Counted from the stretch's first letter, positions 37,856 to 47,143 are shown. The stretch: 64,000 nt of DNA from Shinella granuli (GCF_004341885.1 NZ_SLVX01000013.1:62001-126000), one strand, 5' to 3'. The notes: a model not told the origin generated them from the sequence alone. Translations and numbers: made by a program.

Positions 37856-39076
37856 ATGGAAGAGTTTCACAAGGTCCGGCGTCTGCCGCCGTATGTTTTC
37901 GAACAGGTCAACCGTTTGAAGGCAAGCGCGCGAGCGGGTGGCGCCGATATCATCGACCTTGGCATGGGCAACCCCGACCTGCCGACCCCCAAGGCCATCG
38001 TCGACAAGCTCTGCGAGGTGGTCCAGGACCCGCGCACGCACCGCTATTCCTCGTCCAAGGGCATTCCGGGCCTGCGCCGCGCCCAGGCCGCCTATTACGC
38101 CCGTCGCTTCGGCGTGAAGCTGAACCCGGAGACGCAGGTCGTCGCGACCCTCGGCTCCAAGGAGGGCTTTGCCAACATGGCGCAGGCGATCACCGCGCCG
38201 GGTGACGTCATCCTCTGCCCGAACCCGACCTATCCGATCCACGCCTTCGGCTTCCTGATGGCCGGCGGCGTGATCCGCTCCATGTCGGTCGAGCCGGACG
38301 AGAGCTTCTTCCCGCCGCTCGAAAGGGCCGTGCGCCACTCGATCCCCAAGCCGCTGGCGCTGATCATCAACTATCCCTCGAACCCGACGGCGCATGTCGC
38401 CTCGCTCGATTTCTACAAGGACGTCATCGCGTTTGCGAAGAAGCACGACATCATCGTGCTTTCCGACCTTGCCTATTCGGAAATCTACTTCGACGACAAC
38501 GCGCCGCCGCCCTCCGTTCTGGAAGTGCCCGGCGCCATCGATATCGCGGTGGAGTTCACCTCCATGTCGAAGACCTTCTCCATGCCCGGCTGGCGCATGG
38601 GCTTTGCCGTCGGCAACGAGCGGCTGATCGCCGCGCTGACCCGCGTCAAGTCCTACCTCGACTACGGCGCCTTCACGCCGATCCAGGTGGCCGCGACCCA
38701 TGCGCTGAACGGCGACGGCTCGGATATCGCGGAAGTGCGCAACGTCTACAAGCGCCGCCGCGACGTGATGGTCGACACCTTCGGCAAGGCCGGATTCGAG
38801 GTGCCGCCGCCGGCCGCCACCATGTTCGCCTGGGCGAAGATCCCGGAAAAGTTCCGCCATCTCGGCTCGCTGGAATTCTCCAAGCTGCTCGTCGAGAAGG
38901 CGGATGTCGCCGTGGCGCCGGGCGTCGGTTTCGGCGAGCAGGGCGACGATTACGTCCGCCTCGCGCTGGTCGAGAACGAGCACCGCATCCGCCAGGCGGC
39001 GCGCAACATCAAGAAGTTCCTCTCCACGGCGGACGAGACGATGCACAACGTCATCTCGCTGAACGCCCATCGCTGA
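37856..39076 (+). CDS. PLP-dependent aminotransferase, AlaC-like
   Basis: A 406-residue class I/II aminotransferase. Residues near the start (HKVRRLPPYVFEQVNRLKA), GMGNPDLPTPKAIVDKL, LGSKEGFANMAQAI, NPTYPIHAFGFLMAGG, and the PLP lysine in EFTSMSKTFSMPGWRMGFAVG closely follow E. coli AlaC, the glutamate-pyruvate aminotransferase, and are also similar to LL-diaminopimelate aminotransferases. It sits just upstream of hom with a terminator between. ATG 37856 is preferred over a TTG two codons earlier. The physiological amino acid is uncertain. Confidence 0.88.
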   Translation: MEEFHKVRRLPPYVFEQVNRLKASARAGGADIIDLGMGNPDLPTPKAIVDKLCEVVQDPRTHRYSSSKGIPGLRRAQAAYYARRFGVKLNPETQVVATLGSKEGFANMAQAITAPGDVILCPNPTYPIHAFGFLMAGGVIRSMSVEPDESFFPPLERAVRHSIPKPLALIINYPSNPTAHVASLDFYKDVIAFAKKHDIIVLSDLAYSEIYFDDNAPPPSVLEVPGAIDIAVEFTSMSKTFSMPGWRMGFAVGNERLIAALTRVKSYLDYGAFTPIQVAATHALNGDGSDIAEVRNVYKRRRDVMVDTFGKAGFEVPPPAATMFAWAKIPEKFRHLGSLEFSKLLVEKADVAVAPGVGFGEQGDDYVRLALVENEHRIRQAARNIKKFLSTADETMHNVISLNAHR

Positions 39077-39083
39077 AAAATCC

Positions 39084-39113
39084 GCCCTCCGCGTCTCTGC
39101 GGAGGGCTTTCTT
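39084..39113 (+). terminator. Terminator between the aminotransferase gene and hom
   Basis: GCCCTCCGC-GTCTCT-GCGGAGGGC followed by TTTCTT, 8 bases after the stop. It implies that hom has its own promoter or depends on read-through, despite the short 60-base gap. Confidence 0.88.
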
Positions 39114-39136
39114 CCAAAACGTTATAGGACATGACC

Positions 39137-40459
39137 ATGGCTGATGCCCTGAAGATCGGCATTGCGGGCTTGGGAACCGTTGGTGCCTCGCTCGCGAAGA
39201 TTCTCGTCGAACGCAGGGACATGCTTCAGACGACGTGCGGCCGGCCGATCGAGATCGCCGCCGTGACGGCCCGCAGCAAGGGCCGCGACCGCGGCGTCGA
39301 TCTTTCGGCCGCCGAATGGTTCGACGATCCGGTCGCGCTCGCCCGCGAGGCAAGGATCGACGTCTTCGTGGAACTGATGGGCGGGGCCGGCGATCCGGCC
39401 CATGCCGCGGTCAAGGCGGCGCTTTCGCGCGGCGTGCATGTCGTGACGGCCAACAAGGCGCTGCTCGCCGCCCATGGCGTGGAGCTTGCCGGCATCGCCG
39501 AGGAGAACGGCTGCATCCTCAACTACGAGGCGGCCGTCGCCGGCGGCATTCCGGTCATCAAGGCGCTGCGCGAGTCGCTGACGGGCAACACGATTTCCCG
39601 CGTCTACGGCATCATGAACGGCACCTGCAACTACATCCTGACCAAGATGGAGAAGGAGGGCCTCAGCTTCGAGGCGTGCCTCAAGGAAGCCCAGCGCCTC
39701 GGTTATGCCGAGGCCGATCCCGCCTTCGACATCGAAGGCAACGACACGGCGCACAAGCTGTCGATCCTGACGACGCTCGCCTTCGGCACGAAGATTTCGG
39801 CCGACGACATCTATCTCGAAGGCATCACCAACATCTCCATCGACGACATCCGCGCCGCCGCCGATCTCGGCTACCGCATCAAGCTGCTCGGCGTTGCGCA
39901 GAAGACGGATACGGGCGTCGAACAGCGCGTGCACCCGACCATGGTGCCGCTCGACAGCGTCATCGCGCAGGTGGACGGCGTGACGAATGCCGTGGCGATC
40001 GAATCGGACATTCTCGGCGAGCTGCTGATGGTCGGTCCCGGCGCCGGGGGCAATGCGACGGCCTCGGCCGTGCTCGGCGACATTGCCGACATCGCCAAGA
40101 GCCGCCCGGGCGCGCAGACCGTGCCGGCGCTCGGTCGCCCGGCCGCCTCGCTTGCCCCCTACAAGCGCGCGCAGATCCGCAAGCACCACGGCGGCTACTT
40201 CATCCGCCTTTCGGTGGAAGACCGCACCGGCGTCTTCGCCAGCATCGCCAAGCATATGGCGGAAAACGGCATATCGCTGGAATCCATCGTGCAGCGCGCG
40301 CAGTCGACGACCGAATCGACCGATCCGAAGACCATCATCCTCGTCACCCACGCGACGATGGAGGATTCCGTCCGCAAGGCTGTGGGGTCCGTCAAGGGCG
40401 AGGGCTATCTTGTCGGCGAGCCGCAGGTGATCCGCATCGAGCGGCCGAAGACGGCCTGA
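39137..40459 (+). CDS. hom: Homoserine dehydrogenase
   Basis: Converts aspartate semialdehyde to homoserine on the path to threonine and methionine. The 440-residue protein has the NAD(P) motif KIGIAGLGTVGASLAKIL, VTANKALLAAHG, the substrate loop GIMNGTCNYILTKM with the catalytic Lys/Asp further on, and a C-terminal ACT domain (RLSVEDRTGVFASIAKHMAENGISLESI) that gives feedback control. ATG 39137 has AGGA at 7 bases; the ATG at 39131 is too close to it. Confidence 0.96.
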   Translation: MADALKIGIAGLGTVGASLAKILVERRDMLQTTCGRPIEIAAVTARSKGRDRGVDLSAAEWFDDPVALAREARIDVFVELMGGAGDPAHAAVKAALSRGVHVVTANKALLAAHGVELAGIAEENGCILNYEAAVAGGIPVIKALRESLTGNTISRVYGIMNGTCNYILTKMEKEGLSFEACLKEAQRLGYAEADPAFDIEGNDTAHKLSILTTLAFGTKISADDIYLEGITNISIDDIRAAADLGYRIKLLGVAQKTDTGVEQRVHPTMVPLDSVIAQVDGVTNAVAIESDILGELLMVGPGAGGNATASAVLGDIADIAKSRPGAQTVPALGRPAASLAPYKRAQIRKHHGGYFIRLSVEDRTGVFASIAKHMAENGISLESIVQRAQSTTESTDPKTIILVTHATMEDSVRKAVGSVKGEGYLVGEPQVIRIERPKTA

Positions 40460-40533
40460 TTTGGGATCCTCTTGACGCGGCACAAGATTATCGAAGACCT
40501 CGGCAATGGTTTTCGGTAACCTGTGCCACACGC

Positions 40534-40568
40534 TCCGTCATCCTCGGGCTTGACCCGAGGATGACGGA
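40534..40568. repeat. Palindromic repeat with GGGCTTGACCC core
   Basis: A perfect 15-bp stem, TCCGTCATCCTCGGG and its complement, encloses CTTGA. The core equals that of the repeat units at 11442-11700. It lies between hom and recJ beside a RIME-type element. No T run follows, so it is more likely a dispersed repeat than a terminator. Confidence 0.75.
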
Positions 40569-40613
40569 GGAGAGGTTTTCGAGGGAAAGGTCTTCGCGAC
40601 TTGTCTGCAGTCC

Positions 40614-40715
40614 AGAGCATTTCCAGCAAAAGTGCGAAGCGGTTTTGCGTCCGGAAATGCGGCAAAACAAGGAGATAGAGCGTTTTCGCGAACCGGAGAA
40701 AAGCGGAAAAGCTCT
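40614..40715. repeat. RIME-type rhizobial intergenic repeat, copy 2
   Basis: About 100 bases beginning AGAGCATTTCCAGCAAAAG and ending GGAAAAGCTCT, so the ends are inverted repeats of each other. Internal blocks GCGGTTTTGCG and TAGAGCGTTTTCGCG match copy 1 at 2984-3070 in the same order. It immediately precedes recJ and probably forms a folded structure in the recJ leader. Confidence 0.75.
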
Positions 40716-40731
40716 CGTTGCCGGAGCCGCC

Positions 40732-42540
40732 ATGAGCATGCTGGAAAACGCCGACCCCGTCAGCCGGGCCTTCCTGAATGTCGAGCGCTCGGTGACCGGC
40801 CAGCGCTGGGTGGCGCGGCTCGACCAGGCGGGGGAGAACCGGGCGCTGGCGATGAGCCAGAGCCATGGCCTGCCGGATCTCATCGCGCGCGTGCTGGCGG
40901 GGCGGGGCGTGCCCTTCGAAGGCGCCGTCGAGTTCCTCGACCCGACGCTGCGCCGCCTGATGCCCGAACCCTACAGCCTGATGGACTGCGAGGCGGCCAC
41001 GGAGCGGCTGGCGCTGGCCATCGAAAGGCGCCAGCGCGTCGCGATCTTCGGCGACTATGACGTCGACGGCGCATCCTCCTCGGCGCTCCTCTATCGTTTC
41101 CTCGCGCATTTCGGCGTGCAGGCGGAAATCTACATCCCCGACCGCATCTTCGAGGGCTACGGCCCGAACCCCAATGCCATCGCCCAGCTCATCGAGCGCG
41201 GCGCCGAGCTGATCGTCACGGTCGACTGCGGCTCGACCAGCCACGAATCGCTTGCCGTAGCGAAGGCGCGCGGCGTCGACGTGGTCGTCATCGACCACCA
41301 CCAGGTGGGCGAGGCGCTGCCGCCGGCCCATGCACTGGTCAATCCGAACCGCGAGGACGACCTGTCGGGGCAGGGGCACCTGTCGGCCGCCGGCGTCGTC
41401 TTCCTCGTCCTGGTGGCGCTGCAGCGCGTCATGCGGGAAAGGGGCGATGCGCGGGCGAAGACCTTCGATCTCCTCGCCATGCTCGACCTCGTGGCGCTCT
41501 CCACCGTCTGCGACGTCGTTCCCCTGAAGGGGCTCAACCGCGCCTATGTGGTCAAGGGCCTCGTCGCCGCGCGCCATCTCGGCAATGCCGGGCTGACGGC
41601 GCTCCTGAAGCAGGCGGGCATCGGCGGGCCGGTGACGCCGTATCATCTCGGCTTCCTCGTCGGCCCGCGCATCAATGCCGGCGGGCGCATCGGCGATGCG
41701 GCGCTCGGCAGCCGGCTTCTCACCATCGACGAGCCGGGCGAGGCCGAGCGAATCGCAAAGCAGCTCGACGACCTCAACCGCGAGCGCCAGGCCATGGAGG
41801 CCGCCATGCTGGCCGAGGCGGAGGCCGAGGCGCAGGCGGAATACGGCACCGGCGAAAGCGCCTCCGTCATCCTGACGGCCCGCGAGGGCTGGCATCCGGG
41901 CGTGGTCGGCCTGCTCGCCTCGCGCCTCAAGGACCGATTCCGCCGCCCCGCCTTCGCCATCGCCTTCGATCCCTCCGGCAAGGGCACCGGCTCCGGCCGC
42001 TCGATCAGCGGCTTCGATCTCGGCCGCATGGTGCGCGCCGCCGTGGAGGAGGGCATCCTCGTCAAGGGCGGCGGCCATGCCATGGCGGCGGGGCTGACGG
42101 TGGAGCGGGAAAAGCTCGGCCGTCTGCGCGCCTTCTTCGAAGAACGCGCCGAGCGGACCGTGCGCGACCTGGTGGCCGTGGAAACGCTGAAGATCGACGG
42201 GGCGCTGAGCGCCGGCGGCGCGACGCTGGCGCTCGCCGACCAACTGGAGCAGGCCGGCCCCTATGGCTCCGGCCATCCCCAGCCGATCTTCGCGCTGCCG
42301 GCGCACCGGGTGCGCGACGTCAGGCCCGTCGGCGTCAATCACCTGCGCCTGGAGCTCGAAGGGCCCGATGGCGGGCGCCTCGGCGCCATGGCCTTCCGCG
42401 CGGCGGAAACCGATCTCGGCCTTTTCCTGATGCAGCAGCGCGGGCAGGCGGTGCACATCGCCGGCACGCTTTCCGCCGATAGCTGGCAGGGCAGCCGGCG
42501 CATACAGTTCCGCGTTCTGGACGCCGCAAAGGCGTTCTGA
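40732..42540 (+). CDS. recJ: Single-stranded-DNA-specific exonuclease RecJ
   Basis: 5'-3' exonuclease used in recombination and mismatch repair. The 602-residue protein has the DHH-family motifs IFGDYDVDGASSSALLYRF, IVTVDCGSTSHES, VVIDHHQVGEALPPAHALVNPNR and the DHHA1 motif VKGGGHAMAAGLTVERE. ATG 40732 follows GGAG by six bases; ATG 40738 is a near alternative. Confidence 0.96.
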   Translation: MSMLENADPVSRAFLNVERSVTGQRWVARLDQAGENRALAMSQSHGLPDLIARVLAGRGVPFEGAVEFLDPTLRRLMPEPYSLMDCEAATERLALAIERRQRVAIFGDYDVDGASSSALLYRFLAHFGVQAEIYIPDRIFEGYGPNPNAIAQLIERGAELIVTVDCGSTSHESLAVAKARGVDVVVIDHHQVGEALPPAHALVNPNREDDLSGQGHLSAAGVVFLVLVALQRVMRERGDARAKTFDLLAMLDLVALSTVCDVVPLKGLNRAYVVKGLVAARHLGNAGLTALLKQAGIGGPVTPYHLGFLVGPRINAGGRIGDAALGSRLLTIDEPGEAERIAKQLDDLNRERQAMEAAMLAEAEAEAQAEYGTGESASVILTAREGWHPGVVGLLASRLKDRFRRPAFAIAFDPSGKGTGSGRSISGFDLGRMVRAAVEEGILVKGGGHAMAAGLTVEREKLGRLRAFFEERAERTVRDLVAVETLKIDGALSAGGATLALADQLEQAGPYGSGHPQPIFALPAHRVRDVRPVGVNHLRLELEGPDGGRLGAMAFRAAETDLGLFLMQQRGQAVHIAGTLSADSWQGSRRIQFRVLDAAKAF

Positions 42541-42575
42541 CGGGACGGTCTCGATTGTCGAATAACGAGGAGGGG

Positions 42576-42650
42576 TGGCACGCCCTAGGGGAGTCGAACC
42601 CCTCTTTTCAGAATGAAAATCTGACGTCCTAACCGATAGACGAAGGGCGC
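42576..42650 (-). tRNA. tRNA-Glu (anticodon TTC), copy 1
   Basis: On the minus strand, acceptor GCGCCCT pairs with AGGGCGT (G1-U72 wobble), and the loop TTTTCAT between TCAGA and TCTGA gives anticodon TTC. T arm AGGGG-TTCGACT-CCCCT. CCA is encoded. The flank (GTGCGGTGGGCGTTATCTAG on the plus strand) is shared with copy 2. Confidence 0.97.
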
Positions 42651-42808
42651 GTGCGGTGGGCGTTATCTAGTCGGGGCCGCTGATTTGCGCAAGCCCCAAA
42701 TGCAGGAATTTTCAATTTTTCCCGCGGCTTGAAGAAACATGGCCGCCGGTCGTCGCGCTGCCCCCCGCAAGCACTTCGGGACTTTGATCGATATGTCTCA
42801 AAGGAGGG

Positions 42809-42883
42809 TGGCACGCCCTAGGGGAGTCGAACCCCTCTTTTCAGAATGAAAATCTGACGTCCTAACCGATAGACGAAGGGCGC
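42809..42883 (-). tRNA. tRNA-Glu (anticodon TTC), copy 2
   Basis: Identical over its 75 bases to copies 1 and 3. The upstream 25 bases are the same as in copy 1, so the duplicated unit includes the promoter side. TAGATAACGCCC on the minus strand is the likely -10 region. Confidence 0.97.
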
Positions 42884-43405
42884 GTGCGGTGGGCGTTATC
42901 TAGTCGGGCCCGACCGGATTCGCAAGACGGAAAATCGCGTCGGCGGCAACTTTTTCACAGGGCAGGAAAGACGCAGACGGGGGCCGTCGTTTCCATGCGG
43001 GCCAGCCCGCCCGAGGGGCAGGGGCCGGCCTGCCGGCGCGGCTTGCCGGCATCCCGATTTGACGACTGGCAATCCGGCGGGCGCCTTCCCATATATCTGT
43101 GTGCTGAGGACCTGAGGCTGCCGCCGTTCGACCCTCCCGGTGGCGCCCGCTGGCTCAGCCCCGTTGCCCCGTGGGCAACACGCAGCCGCTCGTCCGGCAG
43201 CTGGGCCGGGCGGGCGGCGCGACCCCGCGCGGTTCGAGACCCCGGAGCGCTGGGCCAAGCTCGACGGGGCCTCTCGCCCGGCCGCGTAAGATCGCAGCCG
43301 TGGATCGTAAACGTTCCTGGCCATGCTTCGTTCCGCACGCCCTGCGGGCACCACGGTGCCTTGAGCGTCGAACAATCGGCGGCAATTCATTTCAGGGGGA
43401 GGGGG
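42884..43405. other. 520-base spacer between tRNA-Glu copies 2 and 3
   Basis: No gene is recognised, although high GC keeps several frames open. It contains short inverted repeats (for example GTTGCCC-CGT-GGGCAAC around 43160-43180). The spacer between copies 1 and 2 is only 158 bases, so this one is unusually long. No transposase or terminal repeat was found. Confidence 0.5.
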
Positions 43406-43480
43406 TGGCACGCCCTAGGGGAGTCGAACCCCTCTTTTCAGAATGAAAATCTGACGTCCTAACCGATAGACGAAGGGCGC
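43406..43480 (-). tRNA. tRNA-Glu (anticodon TTC), copy 3
   Basis: Third identical tRNA-Glu. The upstream flank keeps GTGCGGTGGGCGT (plus strand) but then differs (CTTATAGAAGGGCG), giving TATAAGACGCCC on the minus strand as its -10 region. Being first in the direction of transcription it may have the original promoter. Confidence 0.97.
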
Positions 43481-43543
43481 GTGCGGTGGGCGTCTTATAG
43501 AAGGGCGTTTGGCCTTCTGCAAGCCGGAAAAAAGCCGTTGTGA

Positions 43544-43575
43544 CAAAAAAATGAAAAGCCGCCCGGGGGCGGCTC
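43544..43575 (-). terminator. Terminator after the M15-peptidase gene
   Basis: On the minus strand AGCCGCCC-CC-GGGCGGCT runs into TTTCATTTTTTT, 43 bases past the stop of the gene at 43618. Confidence 0.92.
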
Positions 43576-43617
43576 TTCATGCGAAAAGGCATCGATCACA
43601 GAGGGTTAGGGCGCCGC

Positions 43618-44934
43618 CTACTTGCGCCGCCGGCAGCGCCAGTTCCAGTCCCGCTCCGGGCCGACGTCGATATGCACGGATTCGGTGTGGCAATAGGTGC
43701 CGACGCCGCCGCGGCCCGGCATGCTGCGTAGATATTCCGCAAGCTCCCATTTGCTGACGCCGGAAATCTGGATATCGGCCGCCTCGCAGCGCGTGTGCAG
43801 CGACTGCTTGGCGCGGTTGACCTTCAGGTCGCGCAGGCCCGATGTCACGATGATCGGCTTGTCGTAATGCTTCTCGATCGTCTTCAGCACCTGCAGCAGT
43901 TCCGGCTTGAAACAGCCGGTGCGCACCTTCTCCGTCTGCAGCCACAGGCCGTTCGGCGCAAGCCGGGCGAGGCCGGCGAGCGAGGCGACTTCCTTGAACT
44001 GCGGACCGTCGTCCTCGACCTCCTCGGCCTCCGAATGATCCGTCGAGAACATGGAACTGGCCACCGAAACGCCGGGCAGCGTGCCGAGCGAGGCCTTGCG
44101 GGTGGCGTTCGCGCTTTCCCGGTTGAGCACGCGGCGCGGCTGTTCGGCAAAACGATCGCCGTCGAACTGCGGCTTGGCCTCGCGCTTGTTGGCGAAGAGC
44201 GAGGCGAGCGTCACGGTCTTTCGCGGCTCGTCCTTCTTGATGTCGGTCGCGGTCGCCTGGCCGGCGGCGCCGTCGTCCGCCGGCGCAAGCGCGAGGTCGG
44301 CCGCGTTGCCCGCGGCGGCTTCCGCGGTGAGGGCCGTTCGCGCGGTCTTGGGGATCGGCCCGTTTTCCGGCAGCGTGATCTCCGCCTGCTCGTCGCCGAG
44401 CGTGGCGAGCGGCTGCTGGCCGGTCGATCCGACCGGCGGCATGTCCTCGACCGGCAGGCGGCCGGACTGGTCGGCCGCCTGTGCGGCGCCGGTCGTGGCA
44501 TAGAGGCTGTTGACGGCGGCATTGGCGCCCGCGGTCTGCGTCGCATAGGCATTGCCGGTCGCGACCGCCTCGCTGCCGTTGCCGTAGATGCTGGCCCTGC
44601 CGGCATTCAGCGTCGTCGGCTGCAGGACGAGGCCCGCCCGCTCGGCGGCGGCATCGCCCGCGACCTGCTGGTCCGCCGCAACCGCCGCGGCGACATCGAC
44701 AGGGATGTCCCCGGTCGTCCGGCCGGCAGCGCCCGCGCTCACCACGGGCGTGGTGGTCTCGTCCGTGCTGCCTTCGGCAACCGTATCTTCGCTTTCCTGC
44801 GCGCCCATGCTGTCCGCGCGCATATCCGTGGAGACTGCGGAAACGCAGCCCGAGAGCGTGGCGACCGAAACGGCCAGCAGCAATCCATACCGCAGCGCCT
44901 TCAGGCCTGGCCACTTTCCCTGCATGTCCTGCAA
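43618..44934 (-). CDS. Lipoprotein with C-terminal M15 D,D-peptidase-like domain
   Basis: 438 residues. The signal peptide ends at a lipobox (LSGC, Cys near residue 30). A long low-complexity Ala/Thr/Asp-rich region follows (about 35-300). The C-terminal domain has VTSGLRDLKVNRAKQSLHTRCEAADIQI (zinc His and Asp) and GTYCHTESVHIDVGPERDWNWRC (third ligand His), the pattern of peptidase M15/DUF882-type D-Ala-D-Ala carboxypeptidase-like proteins. It is probably an envelope peptidoglycan enzyme with a disordered linker. Confidence 0.85.
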   Translation of the reverse strand: MQDMQGKWPGLKALRYGLLLAVSVATLSGCVSAVSTDMRADSMGAQESEDTVAEGSTDETTTPVVSAGAAGRTTGDIPVDVAAAVAADQQVAGDAAAERAGLVLQPTTLNAGRASIYGNGSEAVATGNAYATQTAGANAAVNSLYATTGAAQAADQSGRLPVEDMPPVGSTGQQPLATLGDEQAEITLPENGPIPKTARTALTAEAAAGNAADLALAPADDGAAGQATATDIKKDEPRKTVTLASLFANKREAKPQFDGDRFAEQPRRVLNRESANATRKASLGTLPGVSVASSMFSTDHSEAEEVEDDGPQFKEVASLAGLARLAPNGLWLQTEKVRTGCFKPELLQVLKTIEKHYDKPIIVTSGLRDLKVNRAKQSLHTRCEAADIQISGVSKWELAEYLRSMPGRGGVGTYCHTESVHIDVGPERDWNWRCRRRK

Positions 44935-45264
44935 AGGCTTTCCCCCGCTTTCGACGTTCGTGCCCTCGGTCTTGCCGCCGATGGGGCCGTTTCTTCAAAC
45001 AGTCGCAACCGCAATCGAGAAAAGCCATAGGCCAGGTTGCGGTTGCTGCGATGTTAACGTTTCGGCCGGTGGTGTAAAGGCCGAAAGCGCGTAAAGCCGT
45101 GAAACGCAGAACGGGAAGCTGTCCGGCCCGAATCGGCCAAAGCACCCCTCTCGCTGGCGATCGACCGGATGGGCAAGAGATTTCCGGTCAAATACGGCGG
45201 AACGATGATCGTTGCACGGATGATAGGGCGCAAGCTTTGCCCGGAGCTTGCGTCCGGCTCTCGC
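44935..45264. other. 330-base interval without a recognised gene
   Basis: It lies upstream of the M15 lipoprotein gene and downstream of the glyoxalase-family gene, both on the minus strand. The promoter of the lipoprotein gene is expected at its left end. I see no RNA fold, repeat or credible small gene. Confidence 0.5.
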
Positions 45265-45705
45265 CTACCAGGCGCCGGTATTGCCCATGGAGGCCCAGGG
45301 CTCGGCCGGCGGCAGGCTTTCGCCCTTCTGCAGGATCTCGATGGAAATACCGTCCGGCGAGCGCACGAAGGCCATGTGGCCGTCGCGCGGCGGGCGGTTG
45401 ATGGTGACGCCGTTGTCCATCAGCTTCTGGCAGGTCGCATAGATGTCGTCGACCTCGTAGGCGAGGTGGCCGAAATTGCGCCCGCCGGTATAATCCTCGC
45501 TGTCCCAGTTGTAGGTGAGCTCGAGGCAGGGCGCGGCGTTCGCCCGCGCGGCCTCGATATCCTCGGGCGCGGCGAGGAAGATCAGCGTGAAGCGGCCCTT
45601 TTCGTTCTCGTAGCGGCGCACTTCCTTGAGGCCGAACAGCGTCGAATAGAAGTGCAGGGACGTGTCGACGTCTTTGACGCGGACCATCGTGTGGAGATAA
45701 CGCAT
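45265..45705 (-). CDS. gloA: VOC-family lactoylglutathione lyase-like protein
   Basis: 146 residues, glyoxalase I type: [60 protein letters not shown] and [13 protein letters not shown]. The metal ligands His (LHTM), Glu (LELTYN), His (GHLAYE) and Glu (IEIL) are all present, so methylglyoxal detoxification is likely. ATG 45705 has AGAGGA about 8 bases upstream. Confidence 0.93.
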   Translation of the reverse strand: MRYLHTMVRVKDVDTSLHFYSTLFGLKEVRRYENEKGRFTLIFLAAPEDIEAARANAAPCLELTYNWDSEDYTGGRNFGHLAYEVDDIYATCQKLMDNGVTINRPPRDGHMAFVRSPDGISIEILQKGESLPPAEPWASMGNTGAW

Positions 45706-45900
45706 TGGAATATCCTCTGAATGTGGAATCGTCCGAAAGAGTAGGGTTTTGTCAGCCTCAGGCAAGCCTTGCAGCCTACCAATGGGACCGGCAAAACTTT
45801 CAAAGGGGCTTGCGCATTCGCATCGGGACAATGTTATTCTGGTTATCAAGAATCAGTTAACCGTAACTCATGTGACGCGTAAACGAGGGGCTGGCAGGTC

Positions 45901-46479
45901 ATGGCGGATAGGGTGTCTTCAAAGGAAATCACGGGCCGTGATGACCAGAGCAATGACGCCGTCGATCTGATCGAGATCACCGGGGTCATCAAGTGGTTCG
46001 ACGTTGCCAAGGGGTTCGGCTTCATCGTGCCCGACAATGGCATGCAGGACGTGCTGCTGCACGTCACGTGCCTGCGCCGCGACGGCTACCAGACGGTCCT
46101 GGAGGGCACGCGCGTCGTCGCGCTGATCCAGAAGCGCGACCGCGGCTACCAGGCCTTCCGCATCCTTTCCATGGACCAGACGACGGCCGTGCATCCCTCG
46201 CAGATGCCGCCGGTCAAGACCCATGTGCAGGTCACCCCGTCGAGCGGGCTGGAGCGCGTGCTGGTCAAGTGGTTCAACCGCACCAAGGGCTTCGGCTTCC
46301 TGACGCGCGGCGAGGGCACGGAGGACATCTTCATCCATATGGAGACGCTGCGCCGCTTCGGCCTGACGGAGCTGCGCCCCGGCCAGGTCGTTCTCGTGCG
46401 CTTCGGCGACGGCGAGAAGGGCCTGATGGCGGCGGAGATCCATCCGGACATGCCGGTTCCCGGCAACAGGGCCCACTAA
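45901..46479 (+). CDS. Cold-shock protein with two CSD domains
   Basis: 192 residues with two cold-shock domains in one chain: GVIKWFDVAKGFGFIVPDNGMQDVLLHVTCLRRDG (about 28-90) and VLVKWFNRTKGFGFLTRGEGTEDIFIHMETLRRFG (about 115-185). Both keep the RNP1 (KGFGFI/KGFGFL) and RNP2-like (DVLLHV/DIFIHM) RNA-binding motifs. Double-CSD proteins are usual in Rhizobiales. The stop codon overlaps the start of the next gene (TAATG). Confidence 0.94.
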   Translation: MADRVSSKEITGRDDQSNDAVDLIEITGVIKWFDVAKGFGFIVPDNGMQDVLLHVTCLRRDGYQTVLEGTRVVALIQKRDRGYQAFRILSMDQTTAVHPSQMPPVKTHVQVTPSSGLERVLVKWFNRTKGFGFLTRGEGTEDIFIHMETLRRFGLTELRPGQVVLVRFGDGEKGLMAAEIHPDMPVPGNRAH

Positions 46480-46976
46480 TGGGCCTTTTCGCGCGGGCGG
46501 CCGGTTTCGCGCGCCTCGCAAGCGCCGCCCTGGCGCTTTTCTTCTGTTTTTCCCTTTCGGTCCTTGCGGCGGAGACGTTCGACACGCAGCCGCTGACGAT
46601 CGTCACGAAGGACGGCAAGCGCCACGCCTTCACGGTGGAGCTCGCCATCACGCCGCGCCAGCGCGAGCAGGGGCTGATGCACCGCCGCGAGATGGCGCCG
46701 GACCACGGCATGCTCTTCGCCTTCGGCGAGACGCGGCAGGTTTTCATGTGGATGAAGAACACCTATCTGCCGCTCGACATGCTGTTCATCGCCAGGGACG
46801 GCAAGGTGCGCGCGATCAAGGAGAACGCCGAGCCGCATTCCGAATCGATCATCGATTCGCAAGGGCCGATCGACTACGTGCTGGAACTGAACGGCGGCAC
46901 CGTCCGGCGTCTCGGCATCCGCGCGGGCAACCGCGTCGAGAACGCGCTGATGGATTCCCTGCGCAAGGCGCAGTAG
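46479..46976 (+). CDS. Exported DUF192 protein
   Basis: 165 residues with a signal peptide (LASAALALFFCFSLSVLAAE) and a DUF192 domain: FTVELAITPRQREQGLMHRREMAPDHGMLFAFGETRQVFMWMKNTYLPLDMLFIARDGKV. The conserved RxxGLMxRxxMxxdxGMLF motif is complete. Function of the family is unknown. ATG overlaps the stop of the double cold-shock gene, so it depends on that gene's translation. Confidence 0.93.
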   Translation: MGLFARAAGFARLASAALALFFCFSLSVLAAETFDTQPLTIVTKDGKRHAFTVELAITPRQREQGLMHRREMAPDHGMLFAFGETRQVFMWMKNTYLPLDMLFIARDGKVRAIKENAEPHSESIIDSQGPIDYVLELNGGTVRRLGIRAGNRVENALMDSLRKAQ

Positions 46977-47066
46977 CCCGCCATTTCCCGCGACAAGCGC
47001 TTGAAGACGCCCATTTCCTGTTGCGGCAGAGGGCGGATGCGTGTATCTCCCCATCGCCGGGACGGA

Positions 47067-47143
<77 letters not shown>

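Noticed and set aside
42884-43405. Spacer between tRNA-Glu copies as an insertion sequence
   Set aside because: No terminal inverted repeats, target duplication or transposase fragment could be seen.
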